DNA of 64,000 nucleotides, taken from positions 145,680 to 209,679 of the forward strand of contig NZ_FNFC01000005.1 in NCBI RefSeq assembly GCF_900100385.1, given 5' to 3'. Below the pieces are notes generated by a model. It saw nothing but the letters and a program-made list of their open reading frames with translations, had not been told where the DNA came from and made no database searches. Below are positions 7,788 to 16,941 of this stretch, piece after piece; positions within the stretch are counted from its first letter, which is position 1, and every line of letters starts with the position of its first letter. This stretch comes from Halovenus aranensis. Lineage in GTDB: Archaea; Halobacteriota; Halobacteria; Halobacteriales; Haloarculaceae. The position numbers and the translations under genes were made by a program.

Positions 7788-9254
7788 ATGACCGACTGGA
7801 CGGAGACGTACCGCCCGTCGTCGCTCTCTGAGATTCGTGGCAACGACTCGGCCAGAGACGACCTCCGCGAGTGGGCTGACACCTGGGACGACCACCGCGA
7901 GGCGGTCGTCATCTATGGACCGCCGGGCGTCGGCAAGACCTCCGCGGCGCACGCGCTCGCGTCGGACAAGGGGTGGCCGACAATCGAGTTGAACGCCTCC
8001 GACACGCGGACGAAAGACGTCATCGAGCGAGTGGCCGGCGAAGCGGCAAAGAGCGGGACCCTCGGGCAAGGTGGCGGTGGCCGTCGGCTCGTCATCATGG
8101 ACGAGGCCGACAACATCCACGGCAACGCCGACCGCGGCGGAAGCCGGGCCGTGACGAGCCTGGTCAAGGAGGCGAGCCAGCCGATGATTCTCATCGCCAA
8201 CGACTACTACGAGATGTCGAACGGGCTGCGCAACGCCTGCGAGGACATCGAGTTCCGGAGTGTCTCCAAGCGGTCGATACGCCCGGTCTTACGTGACATC
8301 TGTCGGAAAGAGGGAATCGAGTTCGAGTCCGACGCGCTCGAAGCAATCGCGGAGATGAACAGCGGCGACCTCCGCGGGGCAATCAACGACCTCCAGGCCC
8401 TCGCCGAGGGCCGAGACCGTATCGTCGCCGACGACGTCGTCACCGGCGAACGCGACACCACGACCGGCGTCTTCGACTACCTCGATACGGTCATCAAAGA
8501 GGCCGGGCCACAGGACGCGCTGGAGGCGAGCTACGACGTCGACGAGACGCCCGACGACCTCATCAACTGGATAGAGGACAACGTGCCCAAGGACTACCAC
8601 GGCGAAGAGCTGGCGTCCGCGTACGACTTTCTGGCGAATGCCGACCGCTGGCTCGGCCGGGTGCGGGCGACACAGAACTACTCCTTCTGGCGATACGCCG
8701 GCGATAACATGACCGCAGGCGTCGCTGCGGCCCGCCGCGAGCAGAAAGGCGGCTGGACCAGATACAGCCCACCGACGTACTGGTCGAAGCTGGGCCGTTC
8801 GCGGGGGACCCGCGACAAGCGAGACTACATCGCCCGGAAGATTGCAGCGGCAAACGGGACGAGCATGAGCACCGCCCGGCGGGAAATCATGCCTCACCTC
8901 GCGGTGATGACACACCACTGCAAGAACCGCGAGCTCACGGTCGCGATGACTGCCCGCTACGAGTTAGAGACCGAGCACGTCTCGTTTATCACCGGTAGCG
9001 GCGAGGACACCAACAAAGTCCAGTCCATCGTCGAGGATGCCGAACGGCTCCGCGAGGAGCGCGCTGCTGAGGGGACTGGCGGAGCGTTTGCTCCTGGCGA
9101 GGTGACAGACGACGCGGCGGGCGAGTCGACAGACGACGAGATGCCAACAGACGGTGACGCGATGGCGGCGGCCGCTGACGAGGGGGCCGACGACGAGGCA
9201 AGCGGCGAGCAGTCTGACGACGACACGCAGGCTGGTCTGTCGGATTTCATGTAA
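7788..9254 (+). CDS. rfcL: replication factor C large subunit (clamp loader)
   Basis: A 488-residue protein. The N-terminal AAA+ ATPase has Walker A GPPGVGKTS (about residue 44), Walker B VIMDEAD (about 104) and sensor regions. A collar domain follows, then a long acidic Ala/Asp/Glu-rich tail. The last residues, QAGLSDFM, form a PCNA-interacting (PIP) box, expected for the archaeal large subunit. With RfcS it loads the PCNA clamp onto primed DNA during replication and repair. The acidic linker is a haloarchaeal adaptation. Identification is secure. Confidence 0.96.
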   Translation: MTDWTETYRPSSLSEIRGNDSARDDLREWADTWDDHREAVVIYGPPGVGKTSAAHALASDKGWPTIELNASDTRTKDVIERVAGEAAKSGTLGQGGGGRRLVIMDEADNIHGNADRGGSRAVTSLVKEASQPMILIANDYYEMSNGLRNACEDIEFRSVSKRSIRPVLRDICRKEGIEFESDALEAIAEMNSGDLRGAINDLQALAEGRDRIVADDVVTGERDTTTGVFDYLDTVIKEAGPQDALEASYDVDETPDDLINWIEDNVPKDYHGEELASAYDFLANADRWLGRVRATQNYSFWRYAGDNMTAGVAAARREQKGGWTRYSPPTYWSKLGRSRGTRDKRDYIARKIAAANGTSMSTARREIMPHLAVMTHHCKNRELTVAMTARYELETEHVSFITGSGEDTNKVQSIVEDAERLREERAAEGTGGAFAPGEVTDDAAGESTDDEMPTDGDAMAAAADEGADDEASGEQSDDDTQAGLSDFM

Positions 9255-9294
9255 GGTGCGGAGAGTTATACTCCTGGAGTCCGACCGTCAGCGT

Positions 9295-9648
9295 ATGCCA
9301 ACGACACCCGAAGCGACAGTTCGTGAGTATTACGCCCTGGTGGATGCCGAGCAGTACGACGACCTCGTCGACCTGTTTGCGCCGGATATCCGCTACGAGC
9401 GCCCCGGGCAAGGTGCAATCGAGGGCCGAGACGCCCTGCTTGAGTTCTACCTCGACGGCCGCCCGCTTGAGGACGGGAGCCACGAGATTCACGACATAGT
9501 CGTCGACGGCAAGACAGTCGCAGTCAGAGGGACCTTTTCCGGCGTCCAAAACGGCGAACAGGTCGCCTTCGATTTCGCCGACTTCCACGAGTTCGCCGAC
9601 GGCCACATCCACCGGCGATACACCTTCACCGACCGAGACGAGGTCTAG
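9295..9648 (+). CDS. SnoaL/NTF2-like fold protein
   Basis: A 117-residue single-domain protein with the cone-shaped NTF2/SnoaL pattern: helix TVREYYALVDAEQYDDLVDL, strand RYERPGQ, IEGRDALLEFY, then paired strands ending HIHRRYTFTDRDE. Members range from ketosteroid-isomerase-like enzymes to non-catalytic binding proteins, so activity cannot be assigned. I used the ATG at 9295, about 40 bases after rfcL, because the longer upstream frame overlaps the rfcL coding end. It overlaps the tail of the convergent SCO1-like gene by a few bases. Confidence 0.8.
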   Translation: MPTTPEATVREYYALVDAEQYDDLVDLFAPDIRYERPGQGAIEGRDALLEFYLDGRPLEDGSHEIHDIVVDGKTVAVRGTFSGVQNGEQVAFDFADFHEFADGHIHRRYTFTDRDEV

Positions 9649-10361
9649 TACGCGTCTCTAACCTTCTGGAGGTCCGAGAGCAGTTCGTCCGGGCGCGGGA
9701 CCTCCTGATAGGCGCGCTCGACGTACCCGTCGCGGTTCGCGAGGAGAACCAGGTTGACGTGGGTAAAATCGTAGTCGCCCTCACTGGGGTTGAGCGTCTC
9801 GCCCTGTGTGGTGTTGTGTCCGCCGTGGCCACCCCCGCCGGGCGTCCGCTCGAACCCGACGCCGAACTCGCCGTTGACGACCTCGTCTGCCTGCTCGGGC
9901 GTCTCGGGCCGGAGTGCCAGCCAGTTTTCGGCGGTCGGGTCGACGCCGTTACGCTCGAAGAACTTCCGGAGGCGCTGTTCGTCGTCGTACTTGGGGTCGA
10001 ACGTCGTTGGCATCAGCCCGACTTCGTCGCTGTATCCCTGGTCTGTGGCGTCGACGAAGACGTGCGCGAGCGCGGCAGTCATGCCGGGACACGGACCCGG
10101 ACAGCGCGTGTAGATGAACGTCATAACCGTCTCGCCCTGACCGACGAACTCCCGTGTCGAGACTTCTTGGTCGTGTAGCGGCGCGGGAAGTGTCACGTCC
10201 GGTAGCTCCTCGCCGTGTGCCGGATAGGCGAGGTCTTCGGGGTTTGCCTGCTCGAGATATGGCTCGTCAAAGACCGTATTCGAGTCGTCGCCACCGAGAC
10301 ACCCCGCGACTGCCCCGCCCGCAGAGGCTGCTGCCAGGCGCAGGAAGTTCCGTCGTTGCAT
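9645..10361 (-). CDS. SCO1/SenC-type copper chaperone, Tat lipoprotein
   Basis: A 238-residue protein. The N-terminus MQRRNFLRLAAASAGG is a twin-arginine signal followed by the lipobox VAGC, so it should be exported folded and anchored by lipid. The mature part is a thioredoxin-like SCO domain with the Cu-binding CxxxC motif (RCPGPCPGM) and a later His-containing segment (DFTHVNLVLL), the third copper ligand region. SCO proteins deliver copper to the CuA site of cytochrome oxidase. A Gly/His-rich stretch (GGGGHGGHN) is an extra possible metal-binding loop. No oxidase genes are nearby. Confidence 0.9.
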   Translation of the reverse strand: MQRRNFLRLAAASAGGAVAGCLGGDDSNTVFDEPYLEQANPEDLAYPAHGEELPDVTLPAPLHDQEVSTREFVGQGETVMTFIYTRCPGPCPGMTAALAHVFVDATDQGYSDEVGLMPTTFDPKYDDEQRLRKFFERNGVDPTAENWLALRPETPEQADEVVNGEFGVGFERTPGGGGHGGHNTTQGETLNPSEGDYDFTHVNLVLLANRDGYVERAYQEVPRPDELLSDLQKVRDAY

Positions 10362-10453
10362 AGCAGGCTGTTTGACTCACGCAGATATACATCTCTTGGT
10401 GCACCTCTCGAACCGGATGGCAGAAATATCAAATGTAATAGTCGTGCTAGTGC

Positions 10454-10460
10454 TTATATA
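10454..10460 (+). promoter_or_regulatory. TATA box of the leaderless gene at 10483
   Basis: TTATATA at 10454-10460 lies about 26 bases before the ATG at 10483, the spacing expected when an archaeal transcript begins at the start codon. No Shine-Dalgarno sequence is visible between them. Confidence 0.55.
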
Positions 10461-10482
10461 ACAGAGCGTCCCCGCTAGTGGT

Positions 10483-11769
10483 ATGAGTAACCAGGGCGGC
10501 GACTCCGACGCAGACGACACCGCTGGGGGGACGCGACCAACGGCGAGTGAGACGGCCACCAGGAGTCGAGAGAGGAGTACAGGAACTCAAAACGACAGAC
10601 GCCCAAGCGGGCTCGCAGGACGGATTGCGCTCGTGGTAGTCGGGGTGTTTCTGCTGGCGACTGTCGCTGGCGGAAACGTCGCAATCGCAGCCGACCGGAC
10701 GGTACTCGACTCCAACCATGTCATCGAGCAGATGGACGAGGAAGGACTGTTCACAGAACAGACGGGTGAGTTCCGCGACGAGGTGGCAGACGAGATTGAG
10801 GCCGGAACGGAGGGGCTGAGCCTTCCACCCGGACTCGGTCTCGGCGAGTTCGACCCACAGACGACCGCCGACGAGAGCGTCAGCACCGATTACGTTCGCG
10901 AACAGGCCGTCAACAACATCGAGCAACTGTATGCGTTCTTGCACGGCGACCGTGACGACCTCGCGTTTGCTATTGATATCGGCCCTGTCAAGCGTAGCGT
11001 GGCCGAGTCGGTCACCGAAAACGCTGTCGTCGACACGGCGACACTGGTCGGGGAGGGCACGGACCGCCTCGACCGCGAGCGAGTCGCTGCGCTTGGCACA
11101 GACGAAGACAGCTTTCAGGAGGCACAGCTGGACGCCAGCGACCGCGAGGTCGACGCACTGAAATCTACCATCGAATCCGACACCGAATCGAGGGGTTATA
11201 CCGCCGAACTCACCGACGTCCTCGTCTCGCTCCAGTTTACCGTCGTCGATGGACTGACCGGTGAGTTGACCTACGAGGAGTACAGTACCCAGCGCGACGC
11301 GAACGAGGACGAGCTAAAGGCGGCGCTCGGCACCGAGGCCGTGGCCGATATCGGCGAGACGATTACGCTCGGTGGCGAGGACGAAGACCCCAGTGAGACG
11401 TTTGCCGGGGCCGCAGATATCGTACAGTTGATAGCGACGTTGACGCTCGTGTTGCCCGCGCTCGCGCTCGCTCTCGTCGGCGTCATCGGGGGGCTCACCC
11501 GTGACCTCGTGCGAACCGCGAGGGTGGCTGGCGGTGCGTTGTTGGGTGCAGGTCTTCTCGGCGTCGTTGCGAGGTTCGTCGCGCCCGGAGTCCTCATGCC
11601 AGACGGCGAGGAGACCGACGCTCTGGCAGACGGCCTCGTTGCCACGGTCGAGAGCATGCTCGAAACCCTGGGCACGCAGTCGATACTGCTGGCGGCCGCC
11701 GGTGTGGTACTCGTCGGTCTGGCTGTCGCTGACCGGCGCGGCTATCTCGACGGCATCACGGGTAGCTGA
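10483..11769 (+). CDS. haloarchaeal membrane protein of unknown function
   Basis: A 428-residue protein with a charged, low-complexity cytoplasmic N-terminus (about 45 residues). One membrane helix (IALVVVGVFLLATVAGG) is followed by a ~260-residue acidic, probably extracellular domain. Three closely spaced C-terminal helices then follow (IATLTLVLPALALALVGVIG, GALLGAGLLGVVARF, ILLAAAGVVLVGLAVA). No catalytic motif or known domain is recognised. The topology resembles haloarchaeal surface-sensing or envelope proteins, but that is only a resemblance. It is transcribed on its own from a leaderless promoter. Confidence 0.75.
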   Translation: MSNQGGDSDADDTAGGTRPTASETATRSRERSTGTQNDRRPSGLAGRIALVVVGVFLLATVAGGNVAIAADRTVLDSNHVIEQMDEEGLFTEQTGEFRDEVADEIEAGTEGLSLPPGLGLGEFDPQTTADESVSTDYVREQAVNNIEQLYAFLHGDRDDLAFAIDIGPVKRSVAESVTENAVVDTATLVGEGTDRLDRERVAALGTDEDSFQEAQLDASDREVDALKSTIESDTESRGYTAELTDVLVSLQFTVVDGLTGELTYEEYSTQRDANEDELKAALGTEAVADIGETITLGGEDEDPSETFAGAADIVQLIATLTLVLPALALALVGVIGGLTRDLVRTARVAGGALLGAGLLGVVARFVAPGVLMPDGEETDALADGLVATVESMLETLGTQSILLAAAGVVLVGLAVADRRGYLDGITGS

Positions 11770-11829
11770 GGCGAGCTTCCACGTGGACGACACTGATTTA
11801 TCCGGCGGCCTCTCATCGGCGGTCGTTAC

Positions 11830-13167
11830 ATGCACAAGGCACACCCGCTCGAACGCGAGGTCGGCATCGGCTACTACGTGAGCGATGCCGACGGTACCGG
11901 CGGTCGGTTGCGCCGCGAGCCAGCAGACTTCCGTGTCCGCGAGCGGGAAGATTTTGACGCCGAGCCCATCGACGCCGGCACCGATGCCTACCCACATCTG
12001 TTGCTCCGGGTGACGCTACGTGACTGGGACACTAACGATTTCGCACGGGCACTGTCGAACAGACTCGGCATCTCTCGCGAGCGCGTGTCCTGGGCAGGAA
12101 CTAAGGATAAGCGCGCGGTCACGACTCAGCTGTTTACCCTCGACGGTATCGAGCCGGGTGCGGTTCCCGACCTCGACGGCGTCGACTACGAGGTCGTCGG
12201 TCGGACCGGTCGGCCGATTCTGTTCGGTGACTTGGCGGGGAACGCCTTCGAAGTGACTGTCCGAGAGACAGACGGGACCGAGCGTGCCGAGGAGACCCTT
12301 CAGGAGCTGGCTACGTTCGGTGGTGGCCAGAGTAACGACGAGGCGCCGGTCGTCGGCGTGCCGAACTATTTTGGCCAGCAGCGGTTCGGGAGCAAGCGAC
12401 CAATCACCCACGAAGTGGGTCTTGCTATCCTCCGGGGAGACTGGAAGGAGGCAGTCATGACCTACGTTGGCAACCCGAGCGAGCGAGAACCGGAGAAGAC
12501 GAGGGACGCTCGGGCGTTTGTCGACGAGAGTCACGACTGGCAGGCGGCGCTCGACCAGTTCCCCAGACAGCTCACCCACGAGCGAGCGATGCTCCACCGT
12601 CTCACGGAGAGCGACGACGGCCCGGACGACTTCCGTGGGGCATTAGAAGCATTGCCGACGAACCTCCAGCAACTGTTCGTCCACGCCGCACAGTCGTACG
12701 TGTTCAACCGGATTCTCTCGCTGCGCCTCGAGCGTGGTCTTCCATTCGACCGACCTGTCGCGGGTGACGTGGTCTGTTTCACCGACAACGACGCCCCGGC
12801 GGGGCTGACCGTCCCCGACACCGACCGAACACAGCGTGTCGACGAGTCGCGCGTCGATTCCGTGACCCGCCACTGTGAGCGTGACAGAGCGTTCGTGACG
12901 GCCCCGCTCGTGGGCACCGAAACCGAGCTGGGTGACGGCGAGCCGGGCGATATTGAACGGACGGTGTTGTCGGAGGTTGGCGTCGAGCCGGCCGATTTCG
13001 ACCTGCCCGGCGAGTTCCACTCGACGGGGACTCGCCGTGCTGTTCTGGTCCGGACAACACTCGGCCTCGGATTCGAGCCGCTGGAGCTATCGTTTTCACT
13101 TCCGCGCGGGTCGTACGCGACTGTTGTCCTCCGCGAGTTCATGAAGTGTGACCCGGGAGAGCTGTGA
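11830..13167 (+). CDS. truD: tRNA pseudouridine(13) synthase TruD
   Basis: A 445-residue TruD-family enzyme. The family motif [11 protein letters not shown], containing the catalytic Asp, sits near residue 92-102. The N-terminal [10 protein letters not shown] and the TruD insertion domain with [17 protein letters not shown] are present. It isomerises uridine to pseudouridine in tRNA (position 13, or 35 in some archaeal and eukaryotic substrates). The length is normal for archaea. The start ATG at 11830 gives the expected [17 protein letters not shown]-terminus. Confidence 0.95.
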   Translation: MHKAHPLEREVGIGYYVSDADGTGGRLRREPADFRVREREDFDAEPIDAGTDAYPHLLLRVTLRDWDTNDFARALSNRLGISRERVSWAGTKDKRAVTTQLFTLDGIEPGAVPDLDGVDYEVVGRTGRPILFGDLAGNAFEVTVRETDGTERAEETLQELATFGGGQSNDEAPVVGVPNYFGQQRFGSKRPITHEVGLAILRGDWKEAVMTYVGNPSEREPEKTRDARAFVDESHDWQAALDQFPRQLTHERAMLHRLTESDDGPDDFRGALEALPTNLQQLFVHAAQSYVFNRILSLRLERGLPFDRPVAGDVVCFTDNDAPAGLTVPDTDRTQRVDESRVDSVTRHCERDRAFVTAPLVGTETELGDGEPGDIERTVLSEVGVEPADFDLPGEFHSTGTRRAVLVRTTLGLGFEPLELSFSLPRGSYATVVLREFMKCDPGEL

Positions 13168-13227
13168 CACGAGGTGACCGGGGTCGGAAACACCGGGCTT
13201 ATCGCACTCGGCCACCGTATCGCGTGT

Positions 13228-13950
13228 ATGGAGTGTCGGCAGTGTGCGACGCCGCTGGATAGGCCGGGTGATTACTGCCTGGTCTGTCAGACCGAAAACG
13301 CCGACACCATCGTACTCGAACTCCAGCGCGAACGGGCGAGAGTGACGGTCCTGTTCGAGGAGACGGTTGTCGGTCATCGGACGGTGACGACGACCCCCGA
13401 ACCTGACAAGGAGCAAGAGCGCTCGGAACTACGCTACTTCGCCGGCCAAATCGCCGACGACGTGCGGCGCAAACGCCCTGAAGAGGTCTACGCAACAGGT
13501 GAGCGTGACGTACTCAGGGAAGTCCGGGCACAGCTTCGCTATCCCTTCTACCGCATCGCGGCTGAGGACCCCGTCGAACACGTCATCGAGCGCAAGGGCG
13601 ACCCGCCGCTGGATGTCGTCGAGGCGTCGGTCGCCGAGAAACTCGGCGGCTCGCACTCGACGCTCATCGGCGGTCGCGCAGGCCGAGATGTCCTCGAAGT
13701 CGTGGCTGGCCACCCCCACGTGAAAAAGATTATCCCAGGGCCAATCGAGGCAGGCGGGTCGGGGTCACGCACCGGCGTCCGCGGAAAGGTGACCCGAGCC
13801 GACGACACCGGGAACGTCCGGCTGTTGCTGCGAGACGGTTCCAGCGTGCAGGAAAACCGCGTCGTGACGACCGCAAACAACCGTGAGCTGGGCGAGCGGG
13901 TCCGGGACGATCTTAACGACGCACTCGTCGAAGCAGGATTCGCACAGTAG
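13228..13950 (+). CDS. DUF2103-like predicted metal-binding protein
   Basis: A 240-residue protein. The N-terminal zinc ribbon (MECRQCATPL with a CLVC pair) is followed by a domain containing LGGSHSTLIGGRAGRDVLEV and HPHVKKIIPGPI. This matches my memory of the archaeal DUF2103 family. The C-terminal part (SGSRTGVRGKVTRADDTGNV) looks like an OB- or KOW-like nucleic-acid-binding strand set. I chose ATG 13228, since upstream codons look non-coding. It follows truD closely and precedes the KH-domain gene, so an RNA-related role is plausible but unproven. Confidence 0.7.
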   Translation: MECRQCATPLDRPGDYCLVCQTENADTIVLELQRERARVTVLFEETVVGHRTVTTTPEPDKEQERSELRYFAGQIADDVRRKRPEEVYATGERDVLREVRAQLRYPFYRIAAEDPVEHVIERKGDPPLDVVEASVAEKLGGSHSTLIGGRAGRDVLEVVAGHPHVKKIIPGPIEAGGSGSRTGVRGKVTRADDTGNVRLLLRDGSSVQENRVVTTANNRELGERVRDDLNDALVEAGFAQ

Positions 13951-14138
13951 CGAGCAGGTGAGACCGAAGCCGGCCGACACACGGAGAGTCGCCTCACACA
14001 ACCGCGCCCTCTCCGTGGCTGGCAGTCAGGTCATACGCCGCGTGGCTTCGGCTCCCGATATAAATCCGCGGTCCTCGCGACGGACGTTTCTCATGGCGAA
14101 GGACTTTAACAGGCCAGTCACGTACTGTAGCTCATATT

Positions 14139-14687
14139 ATGCAGCACGTGAAGATACCCGACGACCGTATCGGGGTTCTCATCGGCGAAGGCGGCGAGAC
14201 GATGCGCGAAATCGAGGACCGCGCAGAGGTTCGCCTCGATATCGATTCCGAGTCGGGGAAAGTAGGTATCGAGAAGGTCGGCGACCCGGTGCTGGGGCTG
14301 AAAGGCCCCGACATCGTCAAAGCGATTGGTCGCGGGTTCTCCCCGGACGACGCGCTCCGCCTGCTCGACGACGACATGATGATGTTCGATATCGTCGATA
14401 TCGACGCCGCCGCGCGAAACAAAAACGACCTGCGCCGTCAAAAGGGACGCCTCATCGGCGAGAACGGCCGGACGCGAGAGCTCATGGAAGAGCTGACCGG
14501 TGCCTCTGTCGCAATCTACGGCTCGACGTTCGGTATTATCGGTGGGCCAAAACAGGTCGCCGCAGTTCGTGAAGCCGCCGAGATGATTCTCGAAGGCGCA
14601 CCCCACGGCACAGTCTACTCGTTCCTCGAAGAGAAACGCAACGAACTGAAACACAAGGGTCTGGAGTACCACCCCTACCAGGGGTAA
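14139..14687 (+). CDS. KH-domain RNA-binding protein (archaeal Dim2/PNO1-like)
   Basis: A 182-residue protein with two KH modules. The first has RIGVLIGEGGETMREIE, the second GRLIGENGRTRELMEEL; both carry the GxxG loop that grips single-stranded RNA. The order, spacing and C-terminus (VYSFLEEKRNELK) match archaeal Dim2p/PNO1, which binds the 3' region of pre-16S rRNA and partners with Nob1-type nuclease and initiation factor 2 in small-subunit maturation. Size is normal. The Rio kinase and eIF1A genes that often precede it elsewhere are not present here. Confidence 0.9.
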   Translation: MQHVKIPDDRIGVLIGEGGETMREIEDRAEVRLDIDSESGKVGIEKVGDPVLGLKGPDIVKAIGRGFSPDDALRLLDDDMMMFDIVDIDAAARNKNDLRRQKGRLIGENGRTRELMEELTGASVAIYGSTFGIIGGPKQVAAVREAAEMILEGAPHGTVYSFLEEKRNELKHKGLEYHPYQG

Positions 14688-14742
14688 CTCCTCGCCTGGC
14701 GTACCGTCGTCCCGGACGCGCTGAAATCCTCAGCAGGTGCGC

Positions 14743-15264
14743 CTACACGTCCTCGACAGGGACGGTCATGTGGTGTCGATACGGCTCGAAGCCGACCTTC
14801 TCGTAGAAGCCAAGCGCGCGTTCGTTGTCGGCATCGACGTCGAGCGATAGCTCCGGAGTACCCCTTTCGCGGGCGTACTCGAGGACACAATCGAGCAGGT
14901 CGCCTGCGAGACCGTCACCGCGGCGAGACTCCTGTACGTAGAAGTCGCCGATTTTGAGACGGTCCGGTCGATCGAACACGGGCGGACAGGAATCGAGGTT
15001 GGCTGTCACGAAGCCGACGAGCTCACGCGACAAATCAGCAAGCGGTTCCTCTGTCGGGTCGCCCTCGACGGCGACCCACGCCCGGTATGTATCAGAGTCG
15101 AGAAGGTCGAGACGGAACTCGACTTCCTCTTCGAGCGGGACGTCGTCGACGAGTTCGTGATCGTCGACGGCTGCTTCGAGGTCGCGGTGATAGGGCAGCC
15201 AAAGCTCCTCTGCGAACCGTCGCGCAGCGGCCTCATTTGCGGGGAGTCGTCGGGTGTGGACCAT
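14743..15264 (-). CDS. GNAT family N-acetyltransferase
   Basis: A 173-residue protein. The acetyl-CoA pyrophosphate-binding motif A is VQESRRGDGLAGDLLD (Q/RxxGxG/A type) at about residues 115-130. Motif B follows with LSLDVDADNERALGFYEKVG and ends in an FEPYRHHM strand. The N-terminal half, rich in acidic helices, should bind the acceptor. Substrate is unknown; GNATs acetylate protein N-termini, polyamines or small amines. It is convergent with the KH gene and lies downstream of the gene at 15301 without clear coupling. Confidence 0.88.
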   Translation of the reverse strand: MVHTRRLPANEAAARRFAEELWLPYHRDLEAAVDDHELVDDVPLEEEVEFRLDLLDSDTYRAWVAVEGDPTEEPLADLSRELVGFVTANLDSCPPVFDRPDRLKIGDFYVQESRRGDGLAGDLLDCVLEYARERGTPELSLDVDADNERALGFYEKVGFEPYRHHMTVPVEDV

Positions 15265-15300
15265 ATACCAGAGGGCTGTCGAGCCGTGGTAAGTGCTTTC

Positions 15301-16062
15301 TCATTTATATTTCTCGGCGTGTCGGTCACAGAATGCGGGTTCTCGAAGCTGTGCCTCGACGACGCCGGGCTGTCGGTGCGGGTTCGAGAGGCGACAGCCC
15401 TCGCACTCACAGAAACCCTCACCAGTCTCGACGTGGTGGACCGCCTGCAGGACATAACCCTTCAGGGCTTCGGTCGTCCTGGGGTCGTCTTCGACCAGGA
15501 AGTCGCCCTCGATTTCGGATTCGAGCACCTCTCGCGGCGGCGCACCCCCGGAGAGGAGGGCGTGTTTCCCCTTCGCCTCGTAGTACGCCTCTGGCTTGGC
15601 GGGGGCTTCGTACAGCCCGGGAACGGAGACAAGCGTCAACTGCCCGACGACGTTGACACGCTTGTGCCACCGGCCGTCGTGGTCACCCCAGGTTCCGATG
15701 ACCCGGTCCAGCAGGGCGACGTGCAGGTGGTCGAGACTGCGTTCGGCGTCGGGGACCCGCTCGCGGAGTCCTCGCTGGAGCGCCAGGCCGTCGTAGACCA
15801 CGCCGCCCGCTCGGTCGGGCCGGTCGAGTGCTCGCTCCTCGTAACGGACGACACCGGTCATCGTGTTTCCAGTCTCGCGCTCGTGTGGCGAGAGCACCCG
15901 CGTCTGTGCTATTTCGGTCGCGAGGTCGTCGTCGGTACGCAGCGAGAGAAAGCGGTCCCGAACCTCGACATCGACACCTGTGCGCTCGCCGAGCCAGTCC
16001 GCAATCGCGTCGGCGTCGGCGTTCGTCGTCGGTGCGCGGTAGAGCGTCACCTGTTCGACCAT
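15301..16062 (-). CDS. conserved haloarchaeal protein with C-terminal Cys/His metal site (possible DUF6775-type)
   Basis: A 253-residue protein. The N-terminus alternates strands and helices (VTLYRAPTTNADADAIADWL). The C-terminus has a cluster of possible metal ligands: HHVETGEGFCECEGCRLSNPH, then FCDRHAEKY at the end. I weakly recall a haloarchaeal family annotated as putative metallopeptidase with this size and tail, but no HExxH is present. Catalysis is therefore uncertain and a structural zinc site is equally likely. The gene stands alone between a GNAT gene and the divergent SDR gene. Confidence 0.6.
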   Translation of the reverse strand: MVEQVTLYRAPTTNADADAIADWLGERTGVDVEVRDRFLSLRTDDDLATEIAQTRVLSPHERETGNTMTGVVRYEERALDRPDRAGGVVYDGLALQRGLRERVPDAERSLDHLHVALLDRVIGTWGDHDGRWHKRVNVVGQLTLVSVPGLYEAPAKPEAYYEAKGKHALLSGGAPPREVLESEIEGDFLVEDDPRTTEALKGYVLQAVHHVETGEGFCECEGCRLSNPHRQPGVVEAQLREPAFCDRHAEKYK

Positions 16063-16145
16063 ACGCCAAACGCGAGGGCGCGGTCATCGAAACAGTTGCG
16101 GTTGCCGGCGCTCGCCTTTTTATTCTGGCAGCCGAAAGGAGAGTA

Positions 16146-16847
16146 ATGTCCGAGAAGACCGCAATCGTGACTGCCGCGGGGAGTGGCATCGGCGAGGCCT
16201 GTGCGCGCCGACTGGCCGAGGCGGGCTATGCGCCGGTCCTACTGTCGAAATCGGGGCGTGCCGTCGAGGTCGCAGAGGAACTTGGCGGCGACGGCTTCGA
16301 GGGCGACCTCACCGAGCCCGACGACTTGGCGGCACTCGTCGACGCGACGCGAGAGCGGTACGGCCGCATCGACGCCGTGGTGAACAACACAGGCCACCCC
16401 GCGACGGGTGACCTGCTGGAGCTCTCAGACGAGGAGTGGCACGACGGACTGGACCTCGTTCTCCTGAATGCCGTCCGGATGGCGCGACTGGTCACGCCGG
16501 TCATGCAGTCACAGGGCGGCGGCGCAATCGTGAATATCTCGACGTTTTCGGCGTTCGAGCCGTCGGCCGAGTTTCCCGTCTCCTCGGTGCTCCGGGCAGG
16601 TCTCGGGAGTTTCACCAAACTCTATGCAGACCGCTACGCCGCCGACGACATCCGGATGAACGCCGTGTTGCCGGGGTTCGTCGACAGTTACGCGGTCGAC
16701 GAGGAGACACGCGAGACAATTCCCATGGGTCGGCCCGGCCGAACGGAAGAAATCGCAGACACCGTCGCGTACCTCTGCTCACCGGAAGCCAGCTACGTGA
16801 CCGGACAGAACATCCGTGTCGACGGCGGGCTCACGTCGTCGGTGTAG
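16146..16847 (+). CDS. atypical short-chain dehydrogenase/reductase lacking YxxxK
   Basis: A 233-residue SDR fold protein. The N-terminal nucleotide-binding turn is TAAGSGIGEACARRLAEAG, followed by an NNTG motif (NNAG in classical SDRs), a Ser in VNISTFSAFEP, and the C-terminal VTGQNIRVDGG. At the active-site helix, classical SDRs have YxxxK; here the segment is FPVSSVLRAGLGSFTKLYAD, with Ser and Arg aligning to the Tyr and Lys. Such Tyr-less proteins form a known side branch of beta-ketoacyl-reductase-like SDRs. It precedes the thiolase and HMGS-like genes in the same direction with a 94-base gap, suggesting a role in acyl-CoA chemistry. NAD(P) binding is likely; catalysis is uncertain. Confidence 0.88.
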   Translation: MSEKTAIVTAAGSGIGEACARRLAEAGYAPVLLSKSGRAVEVAEELGGDGFEGDLTEPDDLAALVDATRERYGRIDAVVNNTGHPATGDLLELSDEEWHDGLDLVLLNAVRMARLVTPVMQSQGGGAIVNISTFSAFEPSAEFPVSSVLRAGLGSFTKLYADRYAADDIRMNAVLPGFVDSYAVDEETRETIPMGRPGRTEEIADTVAYLCSPEASYVTGQNIRVDGGLTSSV

Positions 16848-16941
16848 GGGCTGCTCGCCCGGCGGATGCATATGGTCGTATCGACCGGACGGAGTTTTTC
16901 GCTCCCGAAGCTATATTACCGGCTGGCGCGGACGGCGAACC

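Noticed and set aside
13883..14572. 229-residue plus-strand frame overlapping the KH gene
   Set aside because: Its sequence is Arg-rich and domain-free, a frame-shifted shadow of the KH-domain gene.
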